The position numbers and the translations under genes were made by a program. A DNA stretch of 64,000 nucleotides from JACKNG01 sp040220855 (GTDB lineage: Bacteria > Pseudomonadota > Gammaproteobacteria > Ga0077536): the NCBI GenBank assembly GCA_040220855.1, contig JAVJVZ010000061.1:37510-101509 (forward strand), written 5' to 3'. Positions 17,805 through 25,959 of the stretch are shown here, one piece after another (the first letter of the stretch is position 1; every line of letters begins with the position of its first letter). The notes under the pieces are model-generated. The model was not told the DNA's origin, did no database searches, and was given only the letters and a program-made list of their open reading frames with translations.

Positions 17805-19478
17805 TCACTGCCGGAACACGAAGCCGTCGTAGCCTTTCGCCGCGACGTCGTCGCACTTTTCCCGGTAGGCGGGTGCGCCGCCCGCATACAGCAGGAACCT
17901 GCGCTTCTGACGCCCGGGGATGTTCTGGTTGATGCCCATGAACCAGGAATCGGCGGTCGGGAATAGCGTGCGCGCGGCGGTCTCGTCGACGTGATCGGTC
18001 CAGCGCTCCTCGGCCGCGCGCGTCGCCTCGATATGTTCGTAGCCATGTTCCCGCATGTAGCGGATAGCGTCGGTCACCCACTCGACGTTCTGTTCGATGC
18101 ACCGCGGAATGTTGCAGAACGTGGCGCCGTTGTGCGGGCCGACAAGGGTGAAAAAATTCGGGAATCCGGCCGTCTGCATGCCGAGATAAGTACTCGGGCC
18201 ATCGGCCCATTTGTCCTTCAGTACCTGCCCTCCTTCGCCGCGGATGTCGATGCGGTTGAGCGCCCCCATGACCGCGTCGAATCCGGTAGCATAGATGACC
18301 ATGTCGAGCTCGTAGGCCGCCTCGCCGGTCCTGATACCCGTCGGCGTGATCCGCTCGATGGGAGACGCGGCAATGTCGACGAGGGTGACGTTGTTCTGGT
18401 TGTAGACTTCGTAGTAATTCGTTTCCATCGGCACCCTGCGGGTACCGAAGCCGTGGTTCTTCGGGATCAGCTTTTCAGCGACCACCGGGTCCTTTACCCG
18501 TTGCCGGATCTTGTTCGCAATGAACTCGCTCAACAGGTCGTTCGCGCGCTGGTCGGTCATGGTGTCGAAATAGTTGCCGAGCCAGATACCGAAGCCCGGC
18601 TCCGCGTACAGCTTCTCGAAGAACGCTTCGCGCTCCTCCGGCGAAACATCGAGCGCCGACTCGCGCACCATGCCGTGGAGGAATCCGCCGAAGGTCTCGT
18701 TGCAGCGCCGGAAGATGTCGGCGTAGCTCTCCTTGATGCGGCGCTGTTCTTCCTGGGTGATCGGCTTGTTGTGGAGCGGCGCACACCAGTTGGGCGTGCG
18801 CTGGAAAACGAACAGCTCCCCCGCGGTCTTGGCGACTTCCTGGATCAACTGGACGGCGGTAGCGCCGGTTCCGATCACCCCGACCCGCTTATCGTCGAAC
18901 GTGATGTCCTTGCGGCCACCGAAGCCATCCGGATCACGCGGCCACAGCGCGGTGTGATAGGTCTCGCCGACGAAATCGTCGATACCGTCGATGACGGGCA
19001 TTTGCGGCGCCGACAGCGGGCCGGTCGCGGAAATGACAAATCGTGCGCTGGCTTTTTCGCCGCTTTCCAACTCGACGTTCCAGCATTCGTTGGTGTCGTC
19101 GTAATGCGCTTTGCTCACGCGACTCTCGAACTGGATGTCGCGGCGCAGGTCGAATTTGTCGGCCGCGTGGTTCAGGTAACGCAGCGTCTCCGGCTGGGCG
19201 GCGAAATGCTCACTCCAGTCCCACTCCTGCAACAGCTCGTCGGAGAACGAGTAACCGTAGCTGTAGCTCTCCGAATCGAAGCGGCATCCGGGGTAGCGGT
19301 TCCAGTACCAGGTGCCGCCGATACCGGTCCCTGCTTCGTATACCCGTATGGAAAGACCCATCTCGCGCAGGCGGTAAAGCTGGTACATCCCGGCGATGCC
19401 GGCGCCAATGATGATCGCGTCGTAGTCGATCTCCGCCCCCGTTTGCGTACCGTCGCGGGCTGGTCGTTGTCTCGTCAT
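17805..19478 (-). CDS. Type I Baeyer-Villiger flavin monooxygenase (PAMO/CHMO-like), BVMO-1
   Basis: The 557-residue FAD- and NADPH-dependent enzyme should convert ketones to esters or lactones. The FAD Rossmann motif G-A-G-I-A-G is at residues 25-30, the BVMO fingerprint F-V-G-E-T-Y-H-T-A-L-W-P at 169-180, and the NADP motif G-T-G-A-T-A at 203-208. The region F-G-T-R-R-V-P carries the conserved active-site arginine of this class. A strong ribosome site (GGGGAGG) precedes the ATG at 19478. It is the first gene of the operon encoding the diiron monooxygenase, linking hydroxylation and ketone oxygenation. Confidence 0.96.
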   Translation of the reverse strand: MTRQRPARDGTQTGAEIDYDAIIIGAGIAGMYQLYRLREMGLSIRVYEAGTGIGGTWYWNRYPGCRFDSESYSYGYSFSDELLQEWDWSEHFAAQPETLRYLNHAADKFDLRRDIQFESRVSKAHYDDTNECWNVELESGEKASARFVISATGPLSAPQMPVIDGIDDFVGETYHTALWPRDPDGFGGRKDITFDDKRVGVIGTGATAVQLIQEVAKTAGELFVFQRTPNWCAPLHNKPITQEEQRRIKESYADIFRRCNETFGGFLHGMVRESALDVSPEEREAFFEKLYAEPGFGIWLGNYFDTMTDQRANDLLSEFIANKIRQRVKDPVVAEKLIPKNHGFGTRRVPMETNYYEVYNQNNVTLVDIAASPIERITPTGIRTGEAAYELDMVIYATGFDAVMGALNRIDIRGEGGQVLKDKWADGPSTYLGMQTAGFPNFFTLVGPHNGATFCNIPRCIEQNVEWVTDAIRYMREHGYEHIEATRAAEERWTDHVDETAARTLFPTADSWFMGINQNIPGRQKRRFLLYAGGAPAYREKCDDVAAKGYDGFVFRQ

Positions 19479-19527
19479 TCGGCCGTACCTCCCCTTTGCA
19501 GCGGTGCGCCCCCGCCGAACGCTATAT

Positions 19528-19573
19528 TGATAAGATTGTTAATAACACCAGCGCTATAGTGACAACCTTGTCA
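19528..19573. promoter_or_regulatory. Two TetR-type operator dyads
   Basis: Two related dyads lie in the 111-bp gap between the divergent BVMO-1 and TetR genes: TGATAAGATTGTTA (19528-19541) and TGACAACCTTGTCA (19560-19573). Both fit TGAYAA-N2-TTGTYA, and the second has perfect 6-bp arms. Their starts are 32 bp apart, about three helical turns, so bound dimers would lie on one face. A TATAGT hexamer at 19555-19560 between them could be a -10 element. Binding by the adjacent TetR is inference. Confidence 0.7.
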
Positions 19574-19589
19574 ATAACTCGATGGGGCA

Positions 19590-20222
19590 ATGATGCGACA
19601 AGCCGCCAGAGGCGCGCGCCGGAGAGCGCAACGACTACCGCCGGAGGAGCGTCACAGGCGCCTGCTCGCCTGCGCGCTCGAGGTATTCGCCCGGCTCGGG
19701 GTCGGCTCCACGGTGCATGCCGACGTCGCCCGCGCGGCAGCGGTGTCGGTTCCGACCGTTTTCACCTACTTTCCGACCCGTGAAATCCTCACCACCGCCG
19801 TGCTCGCGGAGGTCGAGCGCTTCCTCCTCCAGCTGATGGCCGAAAGCGTCACGGGCGAACCATCGAGCGCGGCGCGGATCGGCGATATCTTGCGTGCGTT
19901 CGCCCATGCCGTCGACGACCACGCCGATTACATCCGGGTATGGATGGACTGGAGCACGATCGTCGCGGAGCCGACCTGGTCGCGCTACATCGCCTTTCAG
20001 GATCGCATTCTCGCAAACTTCGAGGAATTGATCGCGCAAGGCCAGGCGACGGAAGAAATTGATCGGGGCGTCGACGCCACCATGGGCGCGCACCTGATCA
20101 TGGGCTCGGGGCACATGATCGCTCAGATGAAGTTCCGCCATCGCGACGACGGCATGATCGAGCACTTCATCGACACCGTGATCGGACGGGCGTTATTCGA
20201 CGCTGCCGGCGCGACGCGCTGA
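19590..20222 (+). CDS. TetR-family regulator of the BVMO/diiron monooxygenase operon
   Basis: This 210-residue protein has an N-terminal HTH (L-L-A-C-A-L-E-V-F-A-R-L-G-V...V-S-V-P-T-V-F-T-Y-F-P-T-R) preceded by an arginine-rich tail of about 20 residues. The rest is a helical ligand-binding domain with no specific match I recognise. It is divergent from BVMO-1 with two operator-like dyads in between, so it most likely represses that operon and itself. The first of two consecutive ATGs (M-M-R-Q) is used. Confidence 0.92.
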   Translation: MMRQAARGARRRAQRLPPEERHRRLLACALEVFARLGVGSTVHADVARAAAVSVPTVFTYFPTREILTTAVLAEVERFLLQLMAESVTGEPSSAARIGDILRAFAHAVDDHADYIRVWMDWSTIVAEPTWSRYIAFQDRILANFEELIAQGQATEEIDRGVDATMGAHLIMGSGHMIAQMKFRHRDDGMIEHFIDTVIGRALFDAAGATR

Positions 20223-20290
20223 AGCACTTCGACTCGCGGGCCGGGTCGAAACCCGCAGCTCACCGCACGCGGGGGCCGGTGACGCGATAC

Positions 20291-21283
20291 TCAGCCTCGG
20301 CGCGCGGCGCGAGCACTCATCCGGTGCCACCGACGAAACGCGCGGCTGAACGCAGCGGGACTGCGATAGCCGAGCAGCTCGGCGATGCGTCCCAAGCTTA
20401 ATTCGGAACGTTTGACGTGTCGCCAGGCTAGGTCCGCGCGCACCTCGTCGATCAGCGCGCGAAAGCTGGTGCCGGCCGCGGTCAGCCGGCGCTGCAGGGT
20501 GCGCGGCGAGATCGCGAGCGCCTCACCGATGGTGTCGATGGTGCAGGCGTCGTGGTGCACCAGGGTGCTCAGCAGCGCCTTCACCTGCGCGACGACGGCG
20601 ACGCCGTGGCCGGCCGTCTGCCGCAGCATCGCCTCGTGTACCGCGCGCCGCTCGGCACCCTCCCCCATGCGCGCGGAAAGCGTCGGCCGGTCGACGAAGA
20701 CGGCGTCACGCTCACACCCGAAGGCGACGCCCGGCCCGAAGAACGCGACGAACGGCGCCGGGTCGTCCGGGACCTGCCGTAGCTCGACCCGCCGCGGCTG
20801 CCACCGGCGCGGCAGGTTCTCGCGCACGAACAGACAGATGCAGCCGAGCGTGAGATTGACGGCCTGAGTAGTACCGAAGCGGCCAACGGGCAGGAAGGAC
20901 GATGCCAGCCACAGGCCGTCGCCGGCGCGCTCCGCGCGCAGCGAGCCGGCGTCGGTATAGAGTCCGTAGAGCCGCACGAAGTCGGTCAGCGCCTCCTCGA
21001 CGGTGTCCGCAGCGCGCATGATCATCCAGCCCGGGCCGAGCATGCCGAGCGGCAGGCGGCGCGCGTGCAACAGGCCGAAGTCCGCGCGCCGGCACGCCAC
21101 CGCGGCCAGCTCCAGGTAGTCGATGATGCGGCGGGCTTGCACGAAGAGCTCCGGATCTTCGAACACCCGCGCCGGCAGGCCGGCCCCGCGCGCGACCGCG
21201 TCGGCATCCGCACCCAGCTCGGCGAGCAGCTCGCGTGCGCCGATCAGGCTGCCGCTGATGAGGACCGCATTTTCGACGCCCAT
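20291..21283 (-). CDS. AraC-family transcriptional regulator (OruR/ArgR-like layout)
   Basis: The 330-residue protein has an N-terminal 'arabinose-binding-like' domain starting M-G-V-E-N-A-V-L-I-S. The C-terminal double HTH begins around residue 240 (L-A-I-S-P-R-T-L-Q-R-R-L) and ends with L-G-Y-R-S-P-A-A-F-S-R-A-F-R-R-W. It is convergent with the TetR gene and divergent from the D-aminoacylase-like gene at 21407. A pair of direct repeats lies in the shared promoter region, so it likely activates that gene. Confidence 0.93.
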   Translation of the reverse strand: MGVENAVLISGSLIGARELLAELGADADAVARGAGLPARVFEDPELFVQARRIIDYLELAAVACRRADFGLLHARRLPLGMLGPGWMIMRAADTVEEALTDFVRLYGLYTDAGSLRAERAGDGLWLASSFLPVGRFGTTQAVNLTLGCICLFVRENLPRRWQPRRVELRQVPDDPAPFVAFFGPGVAFGCERDAVFVDRPTLSARMGEGAERRAVHEAMLRQTAGHGVAVVAQVKALLSTLVHHDACTIDTIGEALAISPRTLQRRLTAAGTSFRALIDEVRADLAWRHVKRSELSLGRIAELLGYRSPAAFSRAFRRWHRMSARAARRG

Positions 21284-21299
21284 GACCGTGACGCTATAT

Positions 21300-21329
21300 G
21301 CAAAGTTTGTGTCGCGTCAAGCAAAGTTT
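21300..21329. promoter_or_regulatory. Direct repeats GCAAAGTTT, AraC-type operator candidate
   Basis: Two copies of GCAAAGTTT at 21300-21308 and 21321-21329 are 21 bp apart, two helical turns, in direct orientation. This is the geometry used by AraC-family dimers. They lie between the AraC gene start (21283) and the divergent amidohydrolase (21407). Confidence 0.6.
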
Positions 21330-21406
21330 AGAGACAAGCGGCCACCCATAATAGACGCTGAGGTCACCACGCCCGCACGTCCGCGGCGTCAAGAGGGGAG
21401 AAACAC

Positions 21407-23188
21407 ATGGCTCAGTTCGACATGGTCATCAAGAATGGCACCATCATCGACGGCACCGGGCTTCCGCGCTTCCGCGGCGACATCGCCATCCGCGGCGGCC
21501 GCATCGCGAAAATCGGCAAGGTCGACGACACCGAGGGCGCCGAGGTCATCGACGCCAGCGGCCTCATCGTCGCGCCGGGCTTCGTCGATCTGCACACGCA
21601 TTACGACGCCCAGATCCACTGGGATCCCTATTGCACGATCTCCGGCTGGCACGGCGTCACCTCGGTTGCGATCGGCAACTGCGGCTTCGGCTTCGCGCCG
21701 GCAGCGCCGGACAAGCGCGAACGCCTGCTGCAGATGATGACGCGCACCGAGCAGATCCCCTACGAGTCCATGGTCGAAGGGATGGGGCTCGACTGGGACT
21801 GGGAGACGCTGCCGGAATGGATGGACCACCTCGAGCGGCTGCCCAAGGGCGTCAACCTGCTCAATTACGTGCCACTGAACCCGCTGCTGGTGCACGTTCT
21901 GGGCCTCGACGACGCCAAGGCCGGGCGCGAGCCAACGGCCGACGAGATGGGCGAACTCAAGCGCCTCATCAACGAGGCGATGGATGCGGGCATGATGGGA
22001 TGGAGCTGCCAGCGTCTCGGCGCCCACTCGATTCAGGCCGATCACGACGGCACGCCGATGCCCACCGACATGGTCTCTCCGGAAACCCTGTATGCGTTCG
22101 CAGACGTGCTGCGCGAGCGCGGCGAGGGATTCGTCGAGATCATCAACGCCACCGATGGCGATCCGGTGCGCAATGCCAAGCCCGAGGACCGCCGGGTGGT
22201 GGAAGAGATCGCCCGGCGTTCCAATCGTCCGGTGCTCTTCAACGCCGTGCTGGCGATGGACGATCCGGGTTGCGACGACGTCCACAAGCGCGCTATTGCA
22301 TGGCTGAACAACTGCTTCGAGCAGGGCCTGCAGGTGTACGGCCAGGCGGTGACGGTGCGCGCACCGTTCCACTTCACCCTCGAGCACTGGAATCTCTACG
22401 ATTCGAGCCCGGCGTGGAACGACGCCACCCAGGGCACCAACGAGGAGCGCATCGCGAAACTGGCCGACCCCGAGGTGCGCAAGCAGATGATCGCCGAGGA
22501 GGAGATCCTGGTCACCTCGGGCGTTGGCGGCCCCATCGAACTCCTGATAGTGCAGGAGACGCCCGATTATCCGGAACTGTCACACTACGTCGGCCGCAAG
22601 CTGTGCGACATCGCCGCGGAGGAAGGCAAGCATCACATCGAGGCCATGCTCGACATCGCGCTCGCCGGCGATCTCAAGGTTGTTTTCCGCACCAACGATC
22701 TCGCCAGCCTCGACGCCAACAAGGTTGGCGAGCTCGCCCGCTGCCAGTACGTGATCCCGGGCATCTCCGACGGCGGCGCCCACACCAAGTTCTTCACCGG
22801 CGGCTCGTTCCCCACCGACATGATCGCCTGGCTGGTGCGCGAGACCGGCCAGTTGACGCTCGAGCAGGCGCACTACCGTCTCAGCTACCTGCCGGCGCAG
22901 GCGGCGGGCTTCCTCGACCGCGGTTTCCTGCGCGTCGGCGCGCCGGCGGATATCGTGATATATGACTACGAGAATCTGCGGCGCGTACCGGAGGTCGACT
23001 ACGAGGTGGCTTGGGATTTCCCGGCGAACGAATGGCGTCGGGTCCAGCGTGCCGAAGGGTATCGCTGGATCATGGTGAACGGCGTGGTCACGTTCAAGGA
23101 CGGCGAGTGCACGAACGCGACGCCGGGACACCTGTTGCGGCTCAATCGCTGGGACGATGCCGGCGAGCGACTTGCGAGCGCTGGTTGA
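21407..23188 (+). CDS. D-aminoacylase-like amidohydrolase (paralogue 1)
   Basis: This 593-residue metal-dependent hydrolase is of the N-acyl-D-amino-acid deacylase type. It has a beta-sandwich start (I-K-N-G-T-I-I-D-G-T-G), the metal motif H63-T-H65-Y-D, and G-N-C92-G-F, matching the zinc cysteine of D-aminoacylase, plus S-D-G-G-A-H-T near residue 455. The two other zinc histidines of D-aminoacylase (His220 and His250) appear absent: the corresponding segments read V-E-I-I-N-A-T-D and P-V-L-F-N-A-V-L. Substrate is therefore open; a cyclic amide or lactone produced by the oxygenases is possible. Ribosome site GGGGAG precedes the ATG. A paralogue lies at 53966. Confidence 0.9.
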   Translation: MAQFDMVIKNGTIIDGTGLPRFRGDIAIRGGRIAKIGKVDDTEGAEVIDASGLIVAPGFVDLHTHYDAQIHWDPYCTISGWHGVTSVAIGNCGFGFAPAAPDKRERLLQMMTRTEQIPYESMVEGMGLDWDWETLPEWMDHLERLPKGVNLLNYVPLNPLLVHVLGLDDAKAGREPTADEMGELKRLINEAMDAGMMGWSCQRLGAHSIQADHDGTPMPTDMVSPETLYAFADVLRERGEGFVEIINATDGDPVRNAKPEDRRVVEEIARRSNRPVLFNAVLAMDDPGCDDVHKRAIAWLNNCFEQGLQVYGQAVTVRAPFHFTLEHWNLYDSSPAWNDATQGTNEERIAKLADPEVRKQMIAEEEILVTSGVGGPIELLIVQETPDYPELSHYVGRKLCDIAAEEGKHHIEAMLDIALAGDLKVVFRTNDLASLDANKVGELARCQYVIPGISDGGAHTKFFTGGSFPTDMIAWLVRETGQLTLEQAHYRLSYLPAQAAGFLDRGFLRVGAPADIVIYDYENLRRVPEVDYEVAWDFPANEWRRVQRAEGYRWIMVNGVVTFKDGECTNATPGHLLRLNRWDDAGERLASAG

Positions 23189-23593
23189 CGCACAGCAATC
23201 GCGCTCACCATCGAAAATGCGCAGCGTTTCTGTTCAATCCTGCTACAAGCGTTGCGGTTTTGAGATCGTTGACCACGAGGTTTCGAGCGTGACGTGATGC
23301 ACGCCAACGAAACTGTGACAAGACTCGATTACCACTGCATCGGCGCGATTCCGTGAGCACGGCCACCGGGGTACGCTCATTGTCGTACCCCGGTGACGCT
23401 ATCCCCCACTCTCGCAGCGGCATCAGGCGCGCTCGTTTCGCGCTTTCGATTGATGGCTCAGCACGCGCCGGACAAGTTCGCGCCGATGCGCTTGCCGCGC
23501 GGTTCGCGACCGGTGAACCCTCCCGCGTGCACGTACGCAAAGTATGCAACGTTGCCCACGCCGCGGACCCACGAAGGCCTCCCGGCTGGCCTG
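23189..23593. other. Intergenic region with a perfect 12-bp hairpin
   Basis: This 405-bp gap separates the convergent amidohydrolase and DszA-like genes and contains no convincing gene. At 23364-23395 CACCGGGGTACG and CGTACCCCGGTG form a perfect 12-bp stem with an 8-nt loop. It has no T-run, so it could be a Rho-assisted or bidirectional terminator, an mRNA-end stabiliser or a REP-like element. An open minus-strand frame at 23205-23597 has no recognisable similarity. Confidence 0.6.
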
Positions 23594-24979
23594 TCACGCT
23601 CGCCGTCGATGCGTGTCGAAGCCCCGCCCTGCCGCCGCCGGATGAGGTGCTGCGAGTCGTGCACCCCGGCCGGGGAAAAGCTTCTCGCGCAGTGTGCCGG
23701 GGCGGTATTCGGTCTGCATGCGACCGCGCTTCTGCAGCACCGGCACCACGCCTTCGATGAAATCGACGAACGATCCGGGAAGCGTGGAATAAGCAAGGTT
23801 GAAACCGTCGACACCTGCGTCGACCCAGAGTTCGAGAGCATCGGCGACCTGCTCCGGCGCCCCCACCACCACAGGTCCCGCGCCGCCGATACCCACGTAG
23901 TGTGCGATATCGCGCATCGTCCAGGTTCTAGCCGGATCCCCGGCCGTGAAGCTGTGCAGGAACGTCCTTACCGCGTCCGTCTCGATGTATTCGACCGGCT
24001 GGTCGGGCTCGTATTTCGACAGATCCAGCCCGCTCCAGCCGCACAGCAGCGCCAGCGCCCCGTCGTAACTGATCTGCCCCTCGAATTCGTCATATTTACG
24101 TCGCGCCTCTTCCTCTGTGCTGCCAGTGATGACTTTCATGTATGCAAACGTGCGGAGATCGGATGGATCGCGCCCCGCCGCAACCAGCTTTTCGCGCAGG
24201 GTACACACGTACTGTCCGTTGACTTCGGGTTTCGATCCGATCAGGAACACCGCTTCAGCGTGGCGCGCCGCGAAGTCCGTGCCACGTGGAGACGTACCCG
24301 CCTGGTACAGCAGCGGCACCCGCTGCGGAGAGGGCTCGGATAGGTGGCAACCGTTGCACTTATACCAACGTCCGACGTACTCGATGTCGCGTACCCGCTC
24401 CGGCTCGGCATACACGCCACGCGCACGATCGGCCACCACTGCGTCGTCCGCCCAGCTTTCCGCCCACAACCGGTAGCAGACTTCACAGAATTCGTCTGCC
24501 ATTTCGTATCGCTCGTCGTGTCCGGGGATCGCGTCCTGCCCCAGCGACCGGGCAGTGCTCGAGAGATAGGAGGTCACGATATTCCAGGCAATCCGCCCCT
24601 TGGTGAGATGATCCAGCGTTGATATGAGCCGAGCAAAGACGAACGGGTGATACTGGAGAATTGAAGCCGTGAAGCCGAAGCCCAAGTGCTCGGTCACCGC
24701 TGCCATGGCGGGCACGAGCAGCATCGGATCGTTTACCGGGAACTGCGCAGCACTCCGCACCGAAGCATCCCGGGTACCGCCATACACGTCATAAGTTCCA
24801 AAAACATCGGCCAGGAAGATGCCGTCAAAGCACCCCCGCTCGATCAACTTCGCTAACTCCGTCCACTGCTCGAGATCTTTGTAGTCGACCATACGGTCAT
24901 CCGGTCGGGTCCAAAGCCCCGGCGATTGATGAACGATACAATTCATGGCGAAAGCATTGAATAGCATTCGGCTTTTCAT
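23594..24979 (-). CDS. LLM-class flavin monooxygenase, NtaA/SnaA/DszA family
   Basis: This is a 461-residue FMNH2-dependent monooxygenase with the (beta/alpha)8 bacterial-luciferase fold. Family features include the start M-K-S-R-M-L-F-N-A-F, R-I-A-W-N-I-V-T-S-Y-L, the H-D-E-R-Y-E-M-A-D-E-F segment and Q-A-G-T-S-P-R-G-T-D-F-A. Members attack nitrilotriacetate, EDTA or dibenzothiophene sulfone, cleaving C-N or C-S bonds. The ATG at 24979 is preferred because GGAG lies 8 bp upstream; an ATG two codons earlier is too close. It needs reduced FMN from a separate reductase, none of which is seen nearby. An IS remnant lies about 130 bp upstream. Confidence 0.93.
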   Translation of the reverse strand: MKSRMLFNAFAMNCIVHQSPGLWTRPDDRMVDYKDLEQWTELAKLIERGCFDGIFLADVFGTYDVYGGTRDASVRSAAQFPVNDPMLLVPAMAAVTEHLGFGFTASILQYHPFVFARLISTLDHLTKGRIAWNIVTSYLSSTARSLGQDAIPGHDERYEMADEFCEVCYRLWAESWADDAVVADRARGVYAEPERVRDIEYVGRWYKCNGCHLSEPSPQRVPLLYQAGTSPRGTDFAARHAEAVFLIGSKPEVNGQYVCTLREKLVAAGRDPSDLRTFAYMKVITGSTEEEARRKYDEFEGQISYDGALALLCGWSGLDLSKYEPDQPVEYIETDAVRTFLHSFTAGDPARTWTMRDIAHYVGIGGAGPVVVGAPEQVADALELWVDAGVDGFNLAYSTLPGSFVDFIEGVVPVLQKRGRMQTEYRPGTLREKLFPGRGARLAAPHPAAAGRGFDTHRRRA

Positions 24980-25108
24980 GTTCATTTCTCCTGTGGTGAT
25001 TCGCCGCAATACTCCATCGGGGGAACGTTCGCTTACTCGGGAAGTACTGCTGATCACGTCGCGCTGGCGCGCGTCGATGACACTCGCGCACGCCTGGCCG
25101 AACGTGCC

Positions 25109-25767
25109 CTAGAACCGGTCTCCAAATTGACGTGACAGGATAATCAGGCAGCCGGGCCGGACAAAGTTTGAGGAAATTAATGGGGAATATTCGTAGCGCG
25201 TGACGATGCGGGGCGACGAGATCAATACCGCATTCGCGCAACAGTGTCTCGTCGAGTGCGTCGCTGTCGTAAGCGCGGTCGCCGATGAGCCGGTCTGACG
25301 CATATTCGAGAAACGTCGCTTCGATGGTTTTGTCCACCAGCGTCACTTCGTGTGGTGAAGCGCTCTCAACGCAAACCGCGATAGGAAGACCATAAGCGTC
25401 TGTAATGGCCATGATCTTCGCCCCTTTGCCGCATTTCGTCTTGCCAACAGAAAGAGCTTTTTTGCGGAACTGAACGTCCCGGCGATGAAGGCTTCCCGGA
25501 TGTCGATACCGCCACGTTCCCGAAGGTCCTCGGCGAGTGCCTGTAATGCCCGCTCTATGGTGCCGTCTTGTACCCATTGCTGGAATCGACGATGGCAGGT
25601 CTGGTAGCTGGCAAGTCGTTCCACCGCGCGCCGGTCTTCAGGTCCCACAGCACACCATTGAGAACACCCCGTGCCGCGGTCGCGGGCCGACCGACCATAC
25701 CGGCGCGATGGCTGTCGTCGAACACTGCTGGGACGAGTTTCCAATGCTTCTCGGTCAGCTTCATCAC
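25109..25767 (-). pseudogene. IS5-family transposase, frameshifted and internally deleted
   Basis: The transposase begins at 25767 (M-M-K-L-T-E-K-H-W, then L-W-D-L-K-T-G-A-R-W-N-D-L-P). Similarity continues in a second frame (C-H-R-R-F-Q-Q-W-V-Q-D-G) and a third (K-T-K-C-G-K-G-A-K-I-M-A, D-R-L-I-G-D-R-A-Y-D-S-D). The usual arginine-rich R-R-Y...W-K-I-E-R-L-F-A-W segment near the C-terminus is missing. The final stretch (R-P-G-C-L-I-I-L-S-R-Q-F-G) is in a fourth frame and stops inside the terminal repeat. The first DDE aspartate seems lost (F-I-A-G-T-F for I-D-G-T-F). It cannot make an active protein. Confidence 0.85.
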
Positions 25768-25862
25768 GACCTTTGATCACATTTCGACATCGCTGTCGAT
25801 CTCCGGCAAAAAGTGATCCAACTTCAATGAATTACGACGTGCCGAATGTTGAGACCGGTTCT
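25109..25862 (-). mobile_element. IS5-family insertion sequence remnant
   Basis: A decayed element of about 750 bp is bounded by perfect 12-bp terminal inverted repeats, AGAACCGGTCTC at 25111-25122 and GAGACCGGTTCT at 25851-25862. The transposase inside is broken. No convincing target-site duplication is visible (CTA on the left, GAA or TGA on the right). It lies between the DszA-like monooxygenase and the two-repeat protein gene. Confidence 0.8.
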
Positions 25863-25959
25863 GAAGCGGTCGGCGCCAACCGCACGGCTCGATGCGGCTG
25901 CCTGAAGCGAGCGAGCTTCTCCTTGCATTGCCGGTGCGGCAGCACCGGCAGGCGACCAC

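Noticed and set aside
20223..20290. Possible bidirectional terminator between the convergent TetR and AraC genes (GCGGG...CCCGC)
   Set aside because: The stem is only 5 bp, with a loop too long to be convincing and no T-run.
23205..23597. 130-codon minus-strand open frame between convergent genes
   Set aside because: Composition is that of random GC-rich frames, no similarity is seen and it contains the hairpin; not called as a gene.
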